From NCBI GenBank assembly GCA_035280505.1, contig DATEFT010000121.1, positions 1 to 10,797 of the forward strand: 10,797 nt of DNA, given 5' to 3'. Shown here piece by piece: positions 1 to 6,918 of this stretch; the stretch's first letter is position 1; every line of letters begins with the position of its first letter. Below the pieces are notes generated by a model. It searched no databases. It had not been told where the DNA came from and saw only the letters and a program-made list of their open reading frames with translations. Origin of the DNA: JAKEHZ01 sp035280505. Its GTDB lineage: Bacteria > Acidobacteriota > Blastocatellia > RBC074. A program made the position numbers and the translations under genes.

Positions 1-1
1 A

Positions 2-82
2 ATCGAAACAGAAAAAGAAGTGATCGGTAGAAATGCTGGTGCAAAGCGCATCGAGCTTCAGTTGGCCAGTACCTGGCAATGA
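2..82 (+). CDS. possible 3' end of an upstream gene (partial)
   Basis: Reading from base 2, an open frame of 26 codons runs from the left edge to a TGA at 80-82. It ends with residues such as KRIELQLASTWQ. The mix of charged and hydrophobic residues looks protein-like, and the stop lies 25 bases before the next ATG, with a good ribosome binding site in between, as expected inside an operon. The other two forward frames hit stops within about 30 bases. The piece is too short to assign a family, and it could be non-coding. Confidence 0.3.
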   Translation: METEKEVIGRNAGAKRIELQLASTWQ

Positions 83-107
83 AGGCTTCAGCTAAGGAGA
101 TTGAGCA

Positions 108-1190
108 ATGAGATCATCATCCGCCCACCGTTACCTTTGGCTCGCGTTCAGTCTTTTGTTGATCGCTACGACCGTGTTTGCTCAGAGCAGGCAGCCCAAC
201 GGATCACAAAATCTCTCCCCCAGGAACAAGAAAGAGCCTCTCGCCGACAACGAAAATCCTGAATTGATCGGCAAGCGTAACATTAACAAACTCCAAATCA
301 ACTTCTACTCACATGACAAAGAAGTTGCGGTCGGCCGACAATTTGCGCAAGAGGTCGATCGTTCGGCTAAACTGGTCGACGATCCGGTGATCGTCGAATA
401 TATCAACAAAGTAGGTCAAAACCTGGTCCTCCATTCGGACGCCAAAGTCCCGTTCACGATCAAGGTGATCGACAGTGACGAGATCAACGCCTTCGCCCTG
501 CCGGGCGGTTACTTCTACGTCAACAAAGGCTTGATTCTGGCGGCCGACAACGAGGCCGAACTGGCCGGGCCCATGGCCCACGAGATCGCTCATGTCGCCG
601 CTCGTCATGGAGTCGAGCAGGCGTCGAAGGGACAGATCGTGAACTGGGGTTCGTTGCCGCTGGTCTTTCTCGGCGGATGGGGCGGCTTCGCCGTGCAGCA
701 GGCCGCTGGCCTGGCCATCCCGCTCGGGTTTCTCAAATTTTCGCGGGGCGCTGAAAACGAGGCGGACAGCCTGGGGGCGCAATATCTGTGGGCGACCGGG
801 TACGATCCTCATGCGATGACGACCTTCTTCGAGAAGCTCCAGGCGCAGGAGAAGAAGAAGCCCGGAACCATCTCCCGCATCTTCAGCACCCATCCGATGG
901 TCGGCGACCGAATCGACCGGGTCAATTCGTTGATCTCCCGGTTCCCTGACCGCAATGAGTGGTTGGTCACCTCTTCCGAATTCGATCAGGTCAAAGCACG
1001 CCTGATCTCGATCACCAATGCCCGCGTCGGGCATCGTCCCGGCGAGACGGACGCCAAGAAGCCGCCGACGTTGAAGCGTCGCCAGGCTGGATCGGAAGGC
1101 GCCGAGGCCGGCGGCCAGAATGGTGAAGAGCCAAAGGAAAGACCGACGCTCCGCCGCGGCGAGTCGTCGTCAAAATCTCCCAACTCATAG
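108..1190 (+). CDS. secreted M48-family zinc metallopeptidase
   Basis: This is a predicted exported zinc endopeptidase of family M48, in the BepA/LoiP-like periplasmic group, which acts on misfolded or outer-membrane proteins. The 360-residue product starts with a signal peptide: positive residues, a hydrophobic core at about residues 10-24, and a likely cut after TVFA near residue 25. The catalytic motif HEIAH is at 158-162, with zinc ligands H158 and H162 and general base E159. The third ligand is E216 in the ENEAD motif, with D220 completing the ExxxD pattern. LPGG at about 130-133 before the catalytic helix is also typical of the family. No TPR domain follows the protease domain, unlike BepA. 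Instead, about residues 305-360 form a charged, low-complexity tail with two PTLxRR motifs. AAGGAG at 94-99 supports the ATG at 108. A terminator follows, so the gene is not transcribed with the cox operon. The natural substrate is unknown. Confidence 0.93.
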   Translation: MRSSSAHRYLWLAFSLLLIATTVFAQSRQPNGSQNLSPRNKKEPLADNENPELIGKRNINKLQINFYSHDKEVAVGRQFAQEVDRSAKLVDDPVIVEYINKVGQNLVLHSDAKVPFTIKVIDSDEINAFALPGGYFYVNKGLILAADNEAELAGPMAHEIAHVAARHGVEQASKGQIVNWGSLPLVFLGGWGGFAVQQAAGLAIPLGFLKFSRGAENEADSLGAQYLWATGYDPHAMTTFFEKLQAQEKKKPGTISRIFSTHPMVGDRIDRVNSLISRFPDRNEWLVTSSEFDQVKARLISITNARVGHRPGETDAKKPPTLKRRQAGSEGAEAGGQNGEEPKERPTLRRGESSSKSPNS

Positions 1191-1215
1191 TTCCTCCTTT
1201 CATTGGGCGAATTCT

Positions 1216-1253
1216 ATGGCAAGGCCGGCCACGGTCTTGCCATTTTATTTTTT
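1216..1253 (+). terminator. rho-independent terminator of the M48 gene
   Basis: An 11-bp stem (1216-1226 with 1233-1243, including one G-U pair) closes a 6-base loop and is followed at once by TTTATTTTTT at 1244-1253. It begins 26 bases after the M48 stop codon. Stem, loop and T-tract all match the classic intrinsic terminator. It separates the peptidase gene from the cox operon downstream. Confidence 0.9.
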
Positions 1254-1358
1254 GCCGCTCCTGGTAACCCGGAAGGACCGTTGTACTTGCAATTCGGCTG
1301 AGTGTAACATTGCCGCCTCCCCGAGCGATCAATAGTACTCTGGAAATTGAGTTAGTTC

Positions 1359-1370
1359 AGATTTGAGATT
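1359..1370 (+). repeat. short repeat AGATTTGAGATT, copy 1
   Basis: This 12-base word recurs exactly, in inverted orientation, at 9206-9217. Both copies lie in AT-rich intergenic DNA just upstream of a gene. It resembles the loosely conserved GATTTGAGATTT-type strings seen between genes in many genomes, and may be only such low-complexity sequence. Confidence 0.35.
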
Positions 1371-1372
1371 CG

Positions 1373-1437
1373 AACTGCGGAAGACGCGAAAGACGCGAAA
1401 AATTGAGGATTTAGCGTGTTTCGCGTCTTCCGCGGTT
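1373..1437 (+). repeat. 65-nt palindromic repeat built of 9-nt units, copy 1
   Basis: The left arm at 1373-1400 carries three 9-nt units related to GACGCGAAA. The right arm at 1410-1437 is its reverse complement at 25 of 28 positions. The loop at 1401-1409 is 9 bases. A central run of 15 base pairs (1377-1391 with 1419-1433) is perfect. A homologous element of identical length and pairing register is at 5202-5266: the left arms match at 26 of 28 positions, while the loops are unrelated. This copy lies 41 bases upstream of the coxS start and has no T-tract after it, so it does not look like a terminator. It may be a REP-like mobile repeat, a protein-binding palindrome, or an mRNA 5'-end hairpin. 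Confidence 0.85.
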
Positions 1438-1465
1438 GGCAAACCAGATTTGTTGGCCAAGTAAC

Positions 1466-1472
1466 GAGGAGG
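1466..1472 (+). promoter_or_regulatory. ribosome binding site that fixes the coxS start
   Basis: GAGGAGG lies 6 bases before the GTG at 1479. It selects this start over an in-frame GTG at 1416, which lies inside the palindromic repeat and has no Shine-Dalgarno sequence. The extra 21 residues encoded upstream also lie outside the part of the protein that resembles the family. Confidence 0.85.
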
Positions 1473-1478
1473 CAGTGC

Positions 1479-1961
1479 GTGAAGATATCACTTACCATCA
1501 ACGGCACCAGGCACGATGCCGACGTCGAACCCAGGATGCTCCTGGTTCACTTTCTGCGAGAACAGGCGGGATTAACCGGCACTCACATCGGATGCGAGAC
1601 TTCGATCTGCGGAGCCTGCACGGTCCTGATGGACGGCCGGCCGGTCAAGTCCTGCACGCTGCTGGCCGTGCAAGCCGCCGGCGCGGAGCTCACCACGATC
1701 GAGGGACTCGCCCGGAACGGAGAGTTGCATCCGGTGCAGGAAGGGTTCTGGGCATGCCACGGCCTGCAATGCGGTTTCTGCACGCCCGGCATGATCCTGG
1801 CCGCCTGCGGGTTGCTGGCCGAAAATCCGGCTCCGACCGAAACGCAGATCCGCCACGGGCTGGAGGGCAATCTCTGCCGCTGCACCGGCTATCAGCACAT
1901 CATCGAGGCCGTCCAGTACGCCGCCGATAAACTGAAGACGCAGCCGGCCCAGGCCGCTTGA
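1479..1961 (+). CDS. coxS: 2Fe-2S subunit of a CO dehydrogenase/xanthine dehydrogenase-type Mo hydroxylase (CoxS-like)
   Basis: This is the small iron-sulfur subunit, which carries electrons from the Mo centre on CoxL to FAD on CoxM. From the GTG start the protein has 160 residues, normal for CoxS (about 150-165). The N-terminal plant-ferredoxin-like domain binds the first cluster through C39, C44, C47 and C59 (motif CETSICGACT). The C-terminal helical domain binds the second through C98 and C101 (QCGFCTPGM) and C133 and C135 (CRCTGY). All eight ligands are present. It is the first gene of a tightly packed S-L-M-G operon, with the coxL start 26 bases downstream. Form I CODH operons are classically ordered M-S-L, so this order suits a form II or other hydroxylase. 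The last residues (KTQPAQAA) are probably a flexible tail. The family call is secure; the symbol is by homology only. Confidence 0.95.
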   Translation: MKISLTINGTRHDADVEPRMLLVHFLREQAGLTGTHIGCETSICGACTVLMDGRPVKSCTLLAVQAAGAELTTIEGLARNGELHPVQEGFWACHGLQCGFCTPGMILAACGLLAENPAPTETQIRHGLEGNLCRCTGYQHIIEAVQYAADKLKTQPAQAA

Positions 1962-1987
1962 GGCCGCATATCGAAAGGGGATGAGAG

Positions 1988-4306
1988 ATGTCTTTCTTGG
2001 CGAAATATATCGGTGAAAAAGTCCGGCGGACCGAAGATCCACGGTTGATCCAGGGACTGGGCCATTACGTCGACGACATCAAGCTCGTCGATACGCTCTC
2101 GGTCGCGATCCTGCGCAGCCCGTATGCCCACGCCAGAATCGGTTCGATCGAGACCGCCGCGGCGAAGAGCGCTCCGGGCGTGGTCGCGGTCTATACCGGC
2201 CGGGACCTGGAGGGCCAGGTCGGACCGGTTCCCTGCGCCGGCGGGGTGGCGGGTCTGAAGATTCCGAAGTTCTCCGTGCTGGCTCTCGACAAGGTGATCT
2301 TCGTGGGCCACGCGGTGGCCGTGGTCGTCGCCACCGACCAGTACAAAGCCCAGGATGCGATCGGCCTGATCGAGGTCGACTATGACCCGCTGGATGTGGT
2401 GACCGATCCCGAGAGAGCAGCGCAGCCCGATTGCCCGCTGATCCACGATGAGTTCGGGAGCAACGTCTCCTACGTCCACCAGGCCGGAGCCGGCGAGGTC
2501 GAGGCCGCCTTCCAGCAGGCCGACCGGATCGTCTCGCAACGGCTGGTCCACCAGCGGCTGGCTCCGATTCCGCTCGAACCCAGAGGCGTGCTGGCCCAAT
2601 ATTTTCCCGGCGAGCAACAGTTGAACCTCTGGTCTTCGACCCAGATTCCGCACCTCATGCGGACCCAGGTCGCCCTCATGCTCGGGCTGCCCGAAAACCG
2701 GCTGCGAGTGATCACGCCGGAGGTCGGCGGCGGCTTCGGCTGCAAGCTCAACGTCTATCCGGAGGAGGCCTTGCTGGGCTGGATCTCGATCCAGCTCCGC
2801 AAACCCGTGAAATGGATCGAGAGCCGCCGCGAAAACCTCGCCGCCACCATCCATGGCCGCGCCCAGGTCGGCACCGTCGAGGTGGCCGTCAAGAACGACG
2901 GCACGATTCTCGGACTGAGATACAACGTGACGGCGGACCTCGGCGCCTATTTTCAGTTGAACACGCCGGCGATCCCGACGCTCACCGGCCTGATGCTCTC
3001 GGGCTGCTATAAGATCCCGGCGATCTCGATGACCTGCACCGGCGTCTTCACCAACAAGATGGCGACCGATGCCTATCGCGGCGCGGGCCGTCCGGAAGCG
3101 ACCTACCTGATCGAGAGAGTCATGGATCGGATCGCCGGCGAGTTGGAGATGGATCCGGTCGAACTCCGCCGCCGGAATTTTCTGAAACCGGAGGAGTTTC
3201 CCTACAGCACCGCCACCGGGTTGTCGTACGACAGCGGCGATTACGAGAAGGCGCTCGGCAAAGCCTTCGAGATCGCCGACTATCAGAAGTTGCGGGCGGA
3301 ACAGAAAGCGGCCCGCGCGGCCGGACGGCTGGTCGGGATCGGAGTCGCGACCTACGTCGAGATCTGCGCCATGGGCCCCTCGAAGGCCACGGCGACCGGC
3401 GGCTGGGAGAGCGCGACGGTGCGAGTCGAGCCGACCGGCAAAGTGACGGTCATGACCGGCATCTCGCCTCACGGACAGGGCGAGGAGACCTCTTTCGCCC
3501 AGATCGTCGCGGAGATGCTCGGCATCGATCTGAACGACGTCCTGGTCCTGCATGGCGACACGGCGACGGTGCAATACGGCATCGGGACCTTCGGCAGCCG
3601 CGGGATCGCGGTCGGCGGCGCCGCCCTGACCCTGGCCACCGAGAAGGTCGTCGCCAAGGCCCGCAAGCTGGCGGCCCACATGATCGGCACGGACGAAGAG
3701 AGCCTGACCTTCGAGAACGGCCGGTTCGTCGGCAGCCCGACCGACAAGTCGATGACGTTTCAGGAGGTGGCCTGGGCCGCCCACGTCGCCCATCAGATTC
3801 CCCCCGATTTCGAGCCGGGCCTGATCGCCACCCACTACTTCGAGCCGAAGAACTTCACCTTCCCCTTCGGCACGCATATCTGCGTCGCCGAGATCGACCG
3901 CGAGACCGGGGAGGTCCAGATTCTGCGCTACGTGGCGGTCGACGATTGCGGAAAACAGATCAATCCGTTGCTCGTCGCGGGCCAGGTTCACGGCGGCATC
4001 GCCCAGGGATTGGGACAGGCGTTATACGAAGAGGTCGTCTATGACGAGAGCGGACAACTGCTGACCGGAGAGCTGATGGACTACGCTCTGCCCAGAGCGC
4101 ATCTGCTGCCGCATTACGAACTCGACCACACGGTGACCCCGACCGACGTCAACCCGCTCGGCGCGAAAGGCGTCGGCGAGGCCGGCACCATCGGATCCAC
4201 GCCGGCCGTGGCCAATGCCGTCATCGATGCCCTCGCCCCGCTCGGAGTGCGGCATCTCGACCTGCCCCTCCGTCCCGAAAAGATCTGGAAGGCGATCAAC
4301 CACTGA
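1988..4306 (+). CDS. coxL: molybdopterin-binding catalytic subunit, form II CoxL-like
   Basis: This is the large subunit holding the molybdenum-cytosine-dinucleotide cofactor, where the substrate is oxidised. At 772 residues it is of normal length. Visible landmarks in order are the N-terminal RRTEDPRLIQGLGHYVDDI region (about residues 13-31), LEPRGVLA, the cofactor motif GGGFGCK at 247-253, AYRGAGR at 362-368, the GQGEE region near 497-501, and GVGEAGT at 728-734 with the family's catalytic glutamate as E731. AYRGAGR is the form II signature; genuine form I CO dehydrogenases carry AYxCSFR, whose cysteine binds copper. The Mo-Cu site of form I is therefore not expected. The substrate may be CO (disputed for form II), an aldehyde, or a purine or other N-heterocycle. 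A purine-rich stretch at 1974-1980 precedes the ATG. No maturation genes (MoxR-like coxD, coxE, coxF, xdhC, mocA) are in view. Confidence 0.95.
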   Translation: MSFLAKYIGEKVRRTEDPRLIQGLGHYVDDIKLVDTLSVAILRSPYAHARIGSIETAAAKSAPGVVAVYTGRDLEGQVGPVPCAGGVAGLKIPKFSVLALDKVIFVGHAVAVVVATDQYKAQDAIGLIEVDYDPLDVVTDPERAAQPDCPLIHDEFGSNVSYVHQAGAGEVEAAFQQADRIVSQRLVHQRLAPIPLEPRGVLAQYFPGEQQLNLWSSTQIPHLMRTQVALMLGLPENRLRVITPEVGGGFGCKLNVYPEEALLGWISIQLRKPVKWIESRRENLAATIHGRAQVGTVEVAVKNDGTILGLRYNVTADLGAYFQLNTPAIPTLTGLMLSGCYKIPAISMTCTGVFTNKMATDAYRGAGRPEATYLIERVMDRIAGELEMDPVELRRRNFLKPEEFPYSTATGLSYDSGDYEKALGKAFEIADYQKLRAEQKAARAAGRLVGIGVATYVEICAMGPSKATATGGWESATVRVEPTGKVTVMTGISPHGQGEETSFAQIVAEMLGIDLNDVLVLHGDTATVQYGIGTFGSRGIAVGGAALTLATEKVVAKARKLAAHMIGTDEESLTFENGRFVGSPTDKSMTFQEVAWAAHVAHQIPPDFEPGLIATHYFEPKNFTFPFGTHICVAEIDRETGEVQILRYVAVDDCGKQINPLLVAGQVHGGIAQGLGQALYEEVVYDESGQLLTGELMDYALPRAHLLPHYELDHTVTPTDVNPLGAKGVGEAGTIGSTPAVANAVIDALAPLGVRHLDLPLRPEKIWKAINH

Positions 4307-4315
4307 GAGGAGACC

Positions 4316-5191
4316 ATGATCCCGACAAATTTCGAATACTTCGCGCCAACCACGCTCGATGAAGCCCTGAAGCTGCTCGCCCAATACGGAGACGATTGCA
4401 AAATCCTCTCCGGCGGCCACAGCCTGATTCCGGTCCTCAAACTGCGTCTCGCCTCTCCGGGAGTCCTGATCGACATCGGGCAGCTCAAAGAGCTGAAAGA
4501 GATCCGGATCGATGGAGACACGATTCGGATCGGGGCCAACGTGACGCATGCCGAGATCGCCAGGTCCCCGGAGCTGAGACAACACTGCCCGTTGCTCTCG
4601 GAGACGGCGGCCCAGATCGGCGACCAACAGGTCCGTAATCGCGGGACCATCGGCGGCAGCCTGACTCACGCCGACCCGGCGGCCGATTGGCCGGCGGCCA
4701 TTCTGGCGCTCGACACGGAGATCGTCGCACACCGCAGCGGCCCGCAGGGCCCGGTCGAGCGGATCATCAAATCGTCGGACTTCTTCGTCGACATCATGAC
4801 CAGCGCGATCGAAGCCCACGAGATCCTGACCGAGGTTCGGATCCCCAAACCGGCGCAGCCGCAAGCCGCGGTCTATCTCAAGGTCCCGCAATCGGCCTCC
4901 GGCTTCGCGGTCGTCGGGGTCGCGGCCCAGCTCCGGCTGAACAACGGCCGGTGCGAGGACGTCAGCATCGGGATCACCGGGCTGGCGCCCAGGGCTTTCC
5001 GCGCCCAGGCCGTCGAGGCGGCCCTCCGCGGCCAGTCGCTGGACGAGGCGGCGATCGGAGCCGCGGCGGCCAAGGCCGATGCCGACGCCTCCGACGCCAT
5101 GGAGGACATCCATGCCTCGGGCGACTACCGCCGATCGCTGGCTCGCGTCTACGTCAAGCGGGCCGTTCAGGCGGCCGCCGCCAAAGCCTAA
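4316..5191 (+). CDS. coxM: FAD-binding subunit of the Mo hydroxylase (CoxM-like)
   Basis: This is the medium subunit, a PCMH-type FAD domain that takes electrons from the CoxS clusters and passes them to the respiratory chain or another acceptor. It has 291 residues, the usual length. Family motifs are SGGHSLIP at 32-39 and GTIGGSLTHADPAAD at 110-124, both of which contact FAD. The C-terminal part (about 185-291) matches the CO dehydrogenase flavoprotein C-terminal domain. The start lies 9 bases after the coxL stop, with GAGGAG at 4307-4312 close to the ATG, so translation is probably coupled to coxL. The histidine in SGGHS replaces the glutamine common in many CoxM proteins, a substitution often seen in relatives. 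A 93-base gap containing a large palindrome separates it from coxG. Confidence 0.95.
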   Translation: MIPTNFEYFAPTTLDEALKLLAQYGDDCKILSGGHSLIPVLKLRLASPGVLIDIGQLKELKEIRIDGDTIRIGANVTHAEIARSPELRQHCPLLSETAAQIGDQQVRNRGTIGGSLTHADPAADWPAAILALDTEIVAHRSGPQGPVERIIKSSDFFVDIMTSAIEAHEILTEVRIPKPAQPQAAVYLKVPQSASGFAVVGVAAQLRLNNGRCEDVSIGITGLAPRAFRAQAVEAALRGQSLDEAAIGAAAAKADADASDAMEDIHASGDYRRSLARVYVKRAVQAAAAKA

Positions 5192-5201
5192 AATGATCGG
5201 T

Positions 5202-5266
5202 AACCGCGAAAGACGCGAAAGACGCGAAAGGGGTTTGATTCCGCGTCTTCCGCGTCTTTCGCGGTT
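5202..5266 (+). repeat. 65-nt palindromic repeat built of 9-nt units, copy 2
   Basis: Arms 5202-5229 and 5239-5266 are complementary at 26 of 28 positions around a 9-base loop (5230-5238). Each arm has three units of the CGCGAAAGA type, with a period of 9. The two mismatches are A opposite C, which would be G-U pairs in RNA read from the other strand. The copy at 1373-1437 aligns over 65 positions without gaps (51 identical), and all loop-centre positions differ. This copy fills most of the coxM-coxG spacer, starting 10 bases after the coxM stop and ending 18 bases before the coxG start. Only TTT follows it, so full termination is unlikely. Partial attenuation or protection of the coxSLM mRNA 3' end is possible. 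Confidence 0.88.
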
Positions 5267-5284
5267 TGTGTCCGGGGAGACGAG

Positions 5285-5806
5285 ATGAAGATTGAGGGAA
5301 GCTACACCATCAAGGGCCACCGGCTGCGGGTCTGGCAGTTGATGACCAGTCCGGAGACTCTGCAACGATGCATCCCGGGTTGCGAACTGCTCGAGGCCAA
5401 TGACGACGGCTCATACCGGATGACCTTGAAGGCCGGGGTCGGGTCCATCAAGGGGGTCTACCACGGCACCACCAGGCTGGACGAGATTCGGGAGCCCGAC
5501 CACTACCGAATGGTGGTCGAGGCCAAGGGATCGGCCGGCTTCGTCAAAGGCGAGGGCGCGCTCGATCTGGCGGAGCAGGGTGAAGAGACGCTGGTCACCT
5601 ACCAGGGCGAGGTCAACGTCGGAGGGACGATCGCGAGCGTCGGCCAGCGCATGATCGGCTCCACGGCCAAGATGATGGCCGGCCAGTTCTTCGCGGCAAT
5701 CGAGGCCGAAGCCAAAGCCTGGGCCAAAGCCGAGGAGAACGGCGAACCGTTCCAGGCGCCCAAACAGGGATTCATTCGCAATACCATCCGGCAGATCAAA
5801 AAATGA
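5285..5806 (+). CDS. coxG: CoxG-like SRPBCC protein (CO dehydrogenase subunit G family)
   Basis: This 173-residue protein of the SRPBCC/START-like superfamily belongs to the CoxG group. CoxG of carboxidotrophs is not part of the catalytic core; it links the enzyme to the membrane and its quinone acceptor. Typical features are the N-terminal strand MKIEGSYTI, the LQRCIPGCELLE motif at about 31-42, the GSIKGVYHG core strand, and the C-terminal helix with repeated alanine and lysine (about 135-152). The tail ends in the cationic GFIRNTIRQIKK, which could touch lipid headgroups. GGGGAG at 5274-5279 lies 5 bases before the ATG. Its place at the end of the operon fits an accessory role for the S-L-M enzyme. 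The stop codon is part of a hairpin that seems to terminate the opposing gene. Confidence 0.92.
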   Translation: MKIEGSYTIKGHRLRVWQLMTSPETLQRCIPGCELLEANDDGSYRMTLKAGVGSIKGVYHGTTRLDEIREPDHYRMVVEAKGSAGFVKGEGALDLAEQGEETLVTYQGEVNVGGTIASVGQRMIGSTAKMMAGQFFAAIEAEAKAWAKAEENGEPFQAPKQGFIRNTIRQIKK

Positions 5807-5839
5807 GGCGCCGGACGTCAGGTGACGAACGGCGCCTCA
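5798..5839 (-). terminator. intrinsic terminator of the hydrolase gene, overlapping the coxG stop
   Basis: A 9-bp perfect stem (5804-5812 with 5831-5839) encloses a further 4-bp stem (5816-5819 with 5824-5827). Read on the minus strand the hairpin runs directly into six T residues (the A run at 5798-5803), and it starts 25 bases past the hydrolase stop codon. On the plus strand there is no T-tract after it, so it should act mainly for the minus-strand gene. The A run and the TGA of coxG are both part of the structure. Confidence 0.78.
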
Positions 5840-5864
5840 GGGGAGGTTGGGGCAACCGTGGCAA

Positions 5865-6827
5865 TTACCGAACGAAATCCATCAGTTCGGAATTGAGCTT
5901 GTCCCGCTCCTCGTAGACGAAGCCATGCCCGCTGTTCTGGAACCGGATCAGTTCCGAACCTCTGATGCCCTCCTTCATGGCCTCCGCCAGCGGAAAGAGC
6001 GCGATCTTGTCCTCGGTCGAATGGAAGATGGCCGTGGGAACTCGAACCTTCCCCAGATCGGCGCGGAGATCGGAGTCCCGCAACGCTATCAGAATCGAGG
6101 CCGTGGCGTGCGCCGACGCCTCCATGCCCATGCGGTGAAACCAGTCGCCCAGCTTCGGGCTGACCGCATCCTCCGTCAGAAAGAACATCTTGCCGAAATC
6201 GTCATTGAGCTTGGCCCGGTCCTGATAGCTGGCCCGGATGAAACCGTCGAGCGTCGCCCGCTCCAGACCGTAAGGGAATCCGGGCCGCTTGACGAAGCTC
6301 GGCGCCGCCGCCGCCAGGAGCGCCAGCTTGGAGACTCTCGCGCCTCGATGGCGAGTCATGTACCGGAGCGCCACTCCGCCCCCCATCGAGAAACCGGCCA
6401 GGGTCACCTGGTGCAGGTCCAGGGCCTCGAGCACTTCGCTGACATCGTCGGCGAAGACGTCGTAGTTATGATCGCCATACGGCTTGGACGATTTGCCGAA
6501 ACCGCGCATGGTGATGCCGATGCAACGAAAACCGTTCGCGGCCAGTTGAGTATATTGATACTCGAACATCTCGTGGCTCAAAGGCCACCCGTGAATGAAG
6601 ACGATCGGTTTGCCCTGCCCCCAATCCAGAATGTGCAGTCGAACGTTGGGTTCGACCTCGACGAACTCATTGGTGACCTCCTGCCTCCTCCTCCGATCGG
6701 TGCGCGTTTGCGAAAACTCATCTTGCTCCGCCTGATCGTGAGTCGCGGCCTGGGCCACTCCGCCCAGCGTGGAGACCGCCATCACGTTCAGCATTCGGCG
6801 TCGAGTCAAATTTTGATATTCGCTCAT
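5865..6827 (-). CDS. Tat-exported alpha/beta hydrolase, non-heme chloroperoxidase/arylesterase-like
   Basis: This 320-residue hydrolase probably acts outside the cytoplasm on an ester or related substrate. The N-terminus has a twin-arginine signal, TRRRML at 8-13, followed by a mild hydrophobic stretch and an AQA site near residue 27. A basic linker (about 44-48) leads into the alpha/beta hydrolase fold. Motifs are HGWPLS at 79-84 (oxyanion region), MRGFGKSSKP at about 107-116, and the nucleophile elbow GFSMG at 145-149 with S147. D273 (in HSTEDK) and H301 (in NSGHGF) complete the triad. The RGFGxSS pattern is typical of cofactor-free haloperoxidase/esterase relatives; perhydrolase activity is common in that group, but halogenation is rarely physiological. 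A purine-rich stretch lies just upstream of the ATG. The gene is convergent with the cox operon and divergent from a LysR gene that may regulate it. Confidence 0.9.
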   Translation of the reverse strand: MSEYQNLTRRRMLNVMAVSTLGGVAQAATHDQAEQDEFSQTRTDRRRRQEVTNEFVEVEPNVRLHILDWGQGKPIVFIHGWPLSHEMFEYQYTQLAANGFRCIGITMRGFGKSSKPYGDHNYDVFADDVSEVLEALDLHQVTLAGFSMGGGVALRYMTRHRGARVSKLALLAAAAPSFVKRPGFPYGLERATLDGFIRASYQDRAKLNDDFGKMFFLTEDAVSPKLGDWFHRMGMEASAHATASILIALRDSDLRADLGKVRVPTAIFHSTEDKIALFPLAEAMKEGIRGSELIRFQNSGHGFVYEERDKLNSELMDFVR

Positions 6828-6918
6828 CTTCCTGTTCTCCTTCGATAATTCTCACGTAGCTGGCCGGGGCTACCGCCAGATCATGGTCCGGGGCCGATCC
6901 ACGAAGCGAAGATGGCAT

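Noticed and set aside
309..1034. 241-codon minus-strand open frame opposite the M48 peptidase
   Set aside because: It is a shadow frame; the plus strand carries the signal peptide, HEIAH and ENEAD motifs.
3062..3091. Calling coxL a form I, atmospheric-CO-oxidising CO dehydrogenase
   Set aside because: The active-site loop reads AYRGAGR, without the cysteine of AYxCSFR, so the form I Mo-Cu site is not supported.
1892..3991. 699-codon open frame on the minus strand across coxL
   Set aside because: It is a shadow of coxL caused by GC-rich codon structure. The composition (many D, R, G, H, L) is typical of antisense frames, and no family motif is seen, while the plus strand has every Mo-hydroxylase motif.
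5202..5266. 9-nt unit arrays as a CRISPR or as an intrinsic terminator
   Set aside because: Units are only 9 nt with no spacers and form a palindrome, unlike CRISPR. Only three T residues follow, too few for an intrinsic terminator.
4022..5365. 447-codon minus-strand open frame across coxM and into coxG
   Set aside because: It is a shadow frame that crosses the palindrome (giving repeated RLSRLSRL) and has no recognisable domain.
5847..6848. 333-codon plus-strand open frame opposite the hydrolase
   Set aside because: It is antisense to a gene with a complete catalytic triad, and it has an atypical composition.
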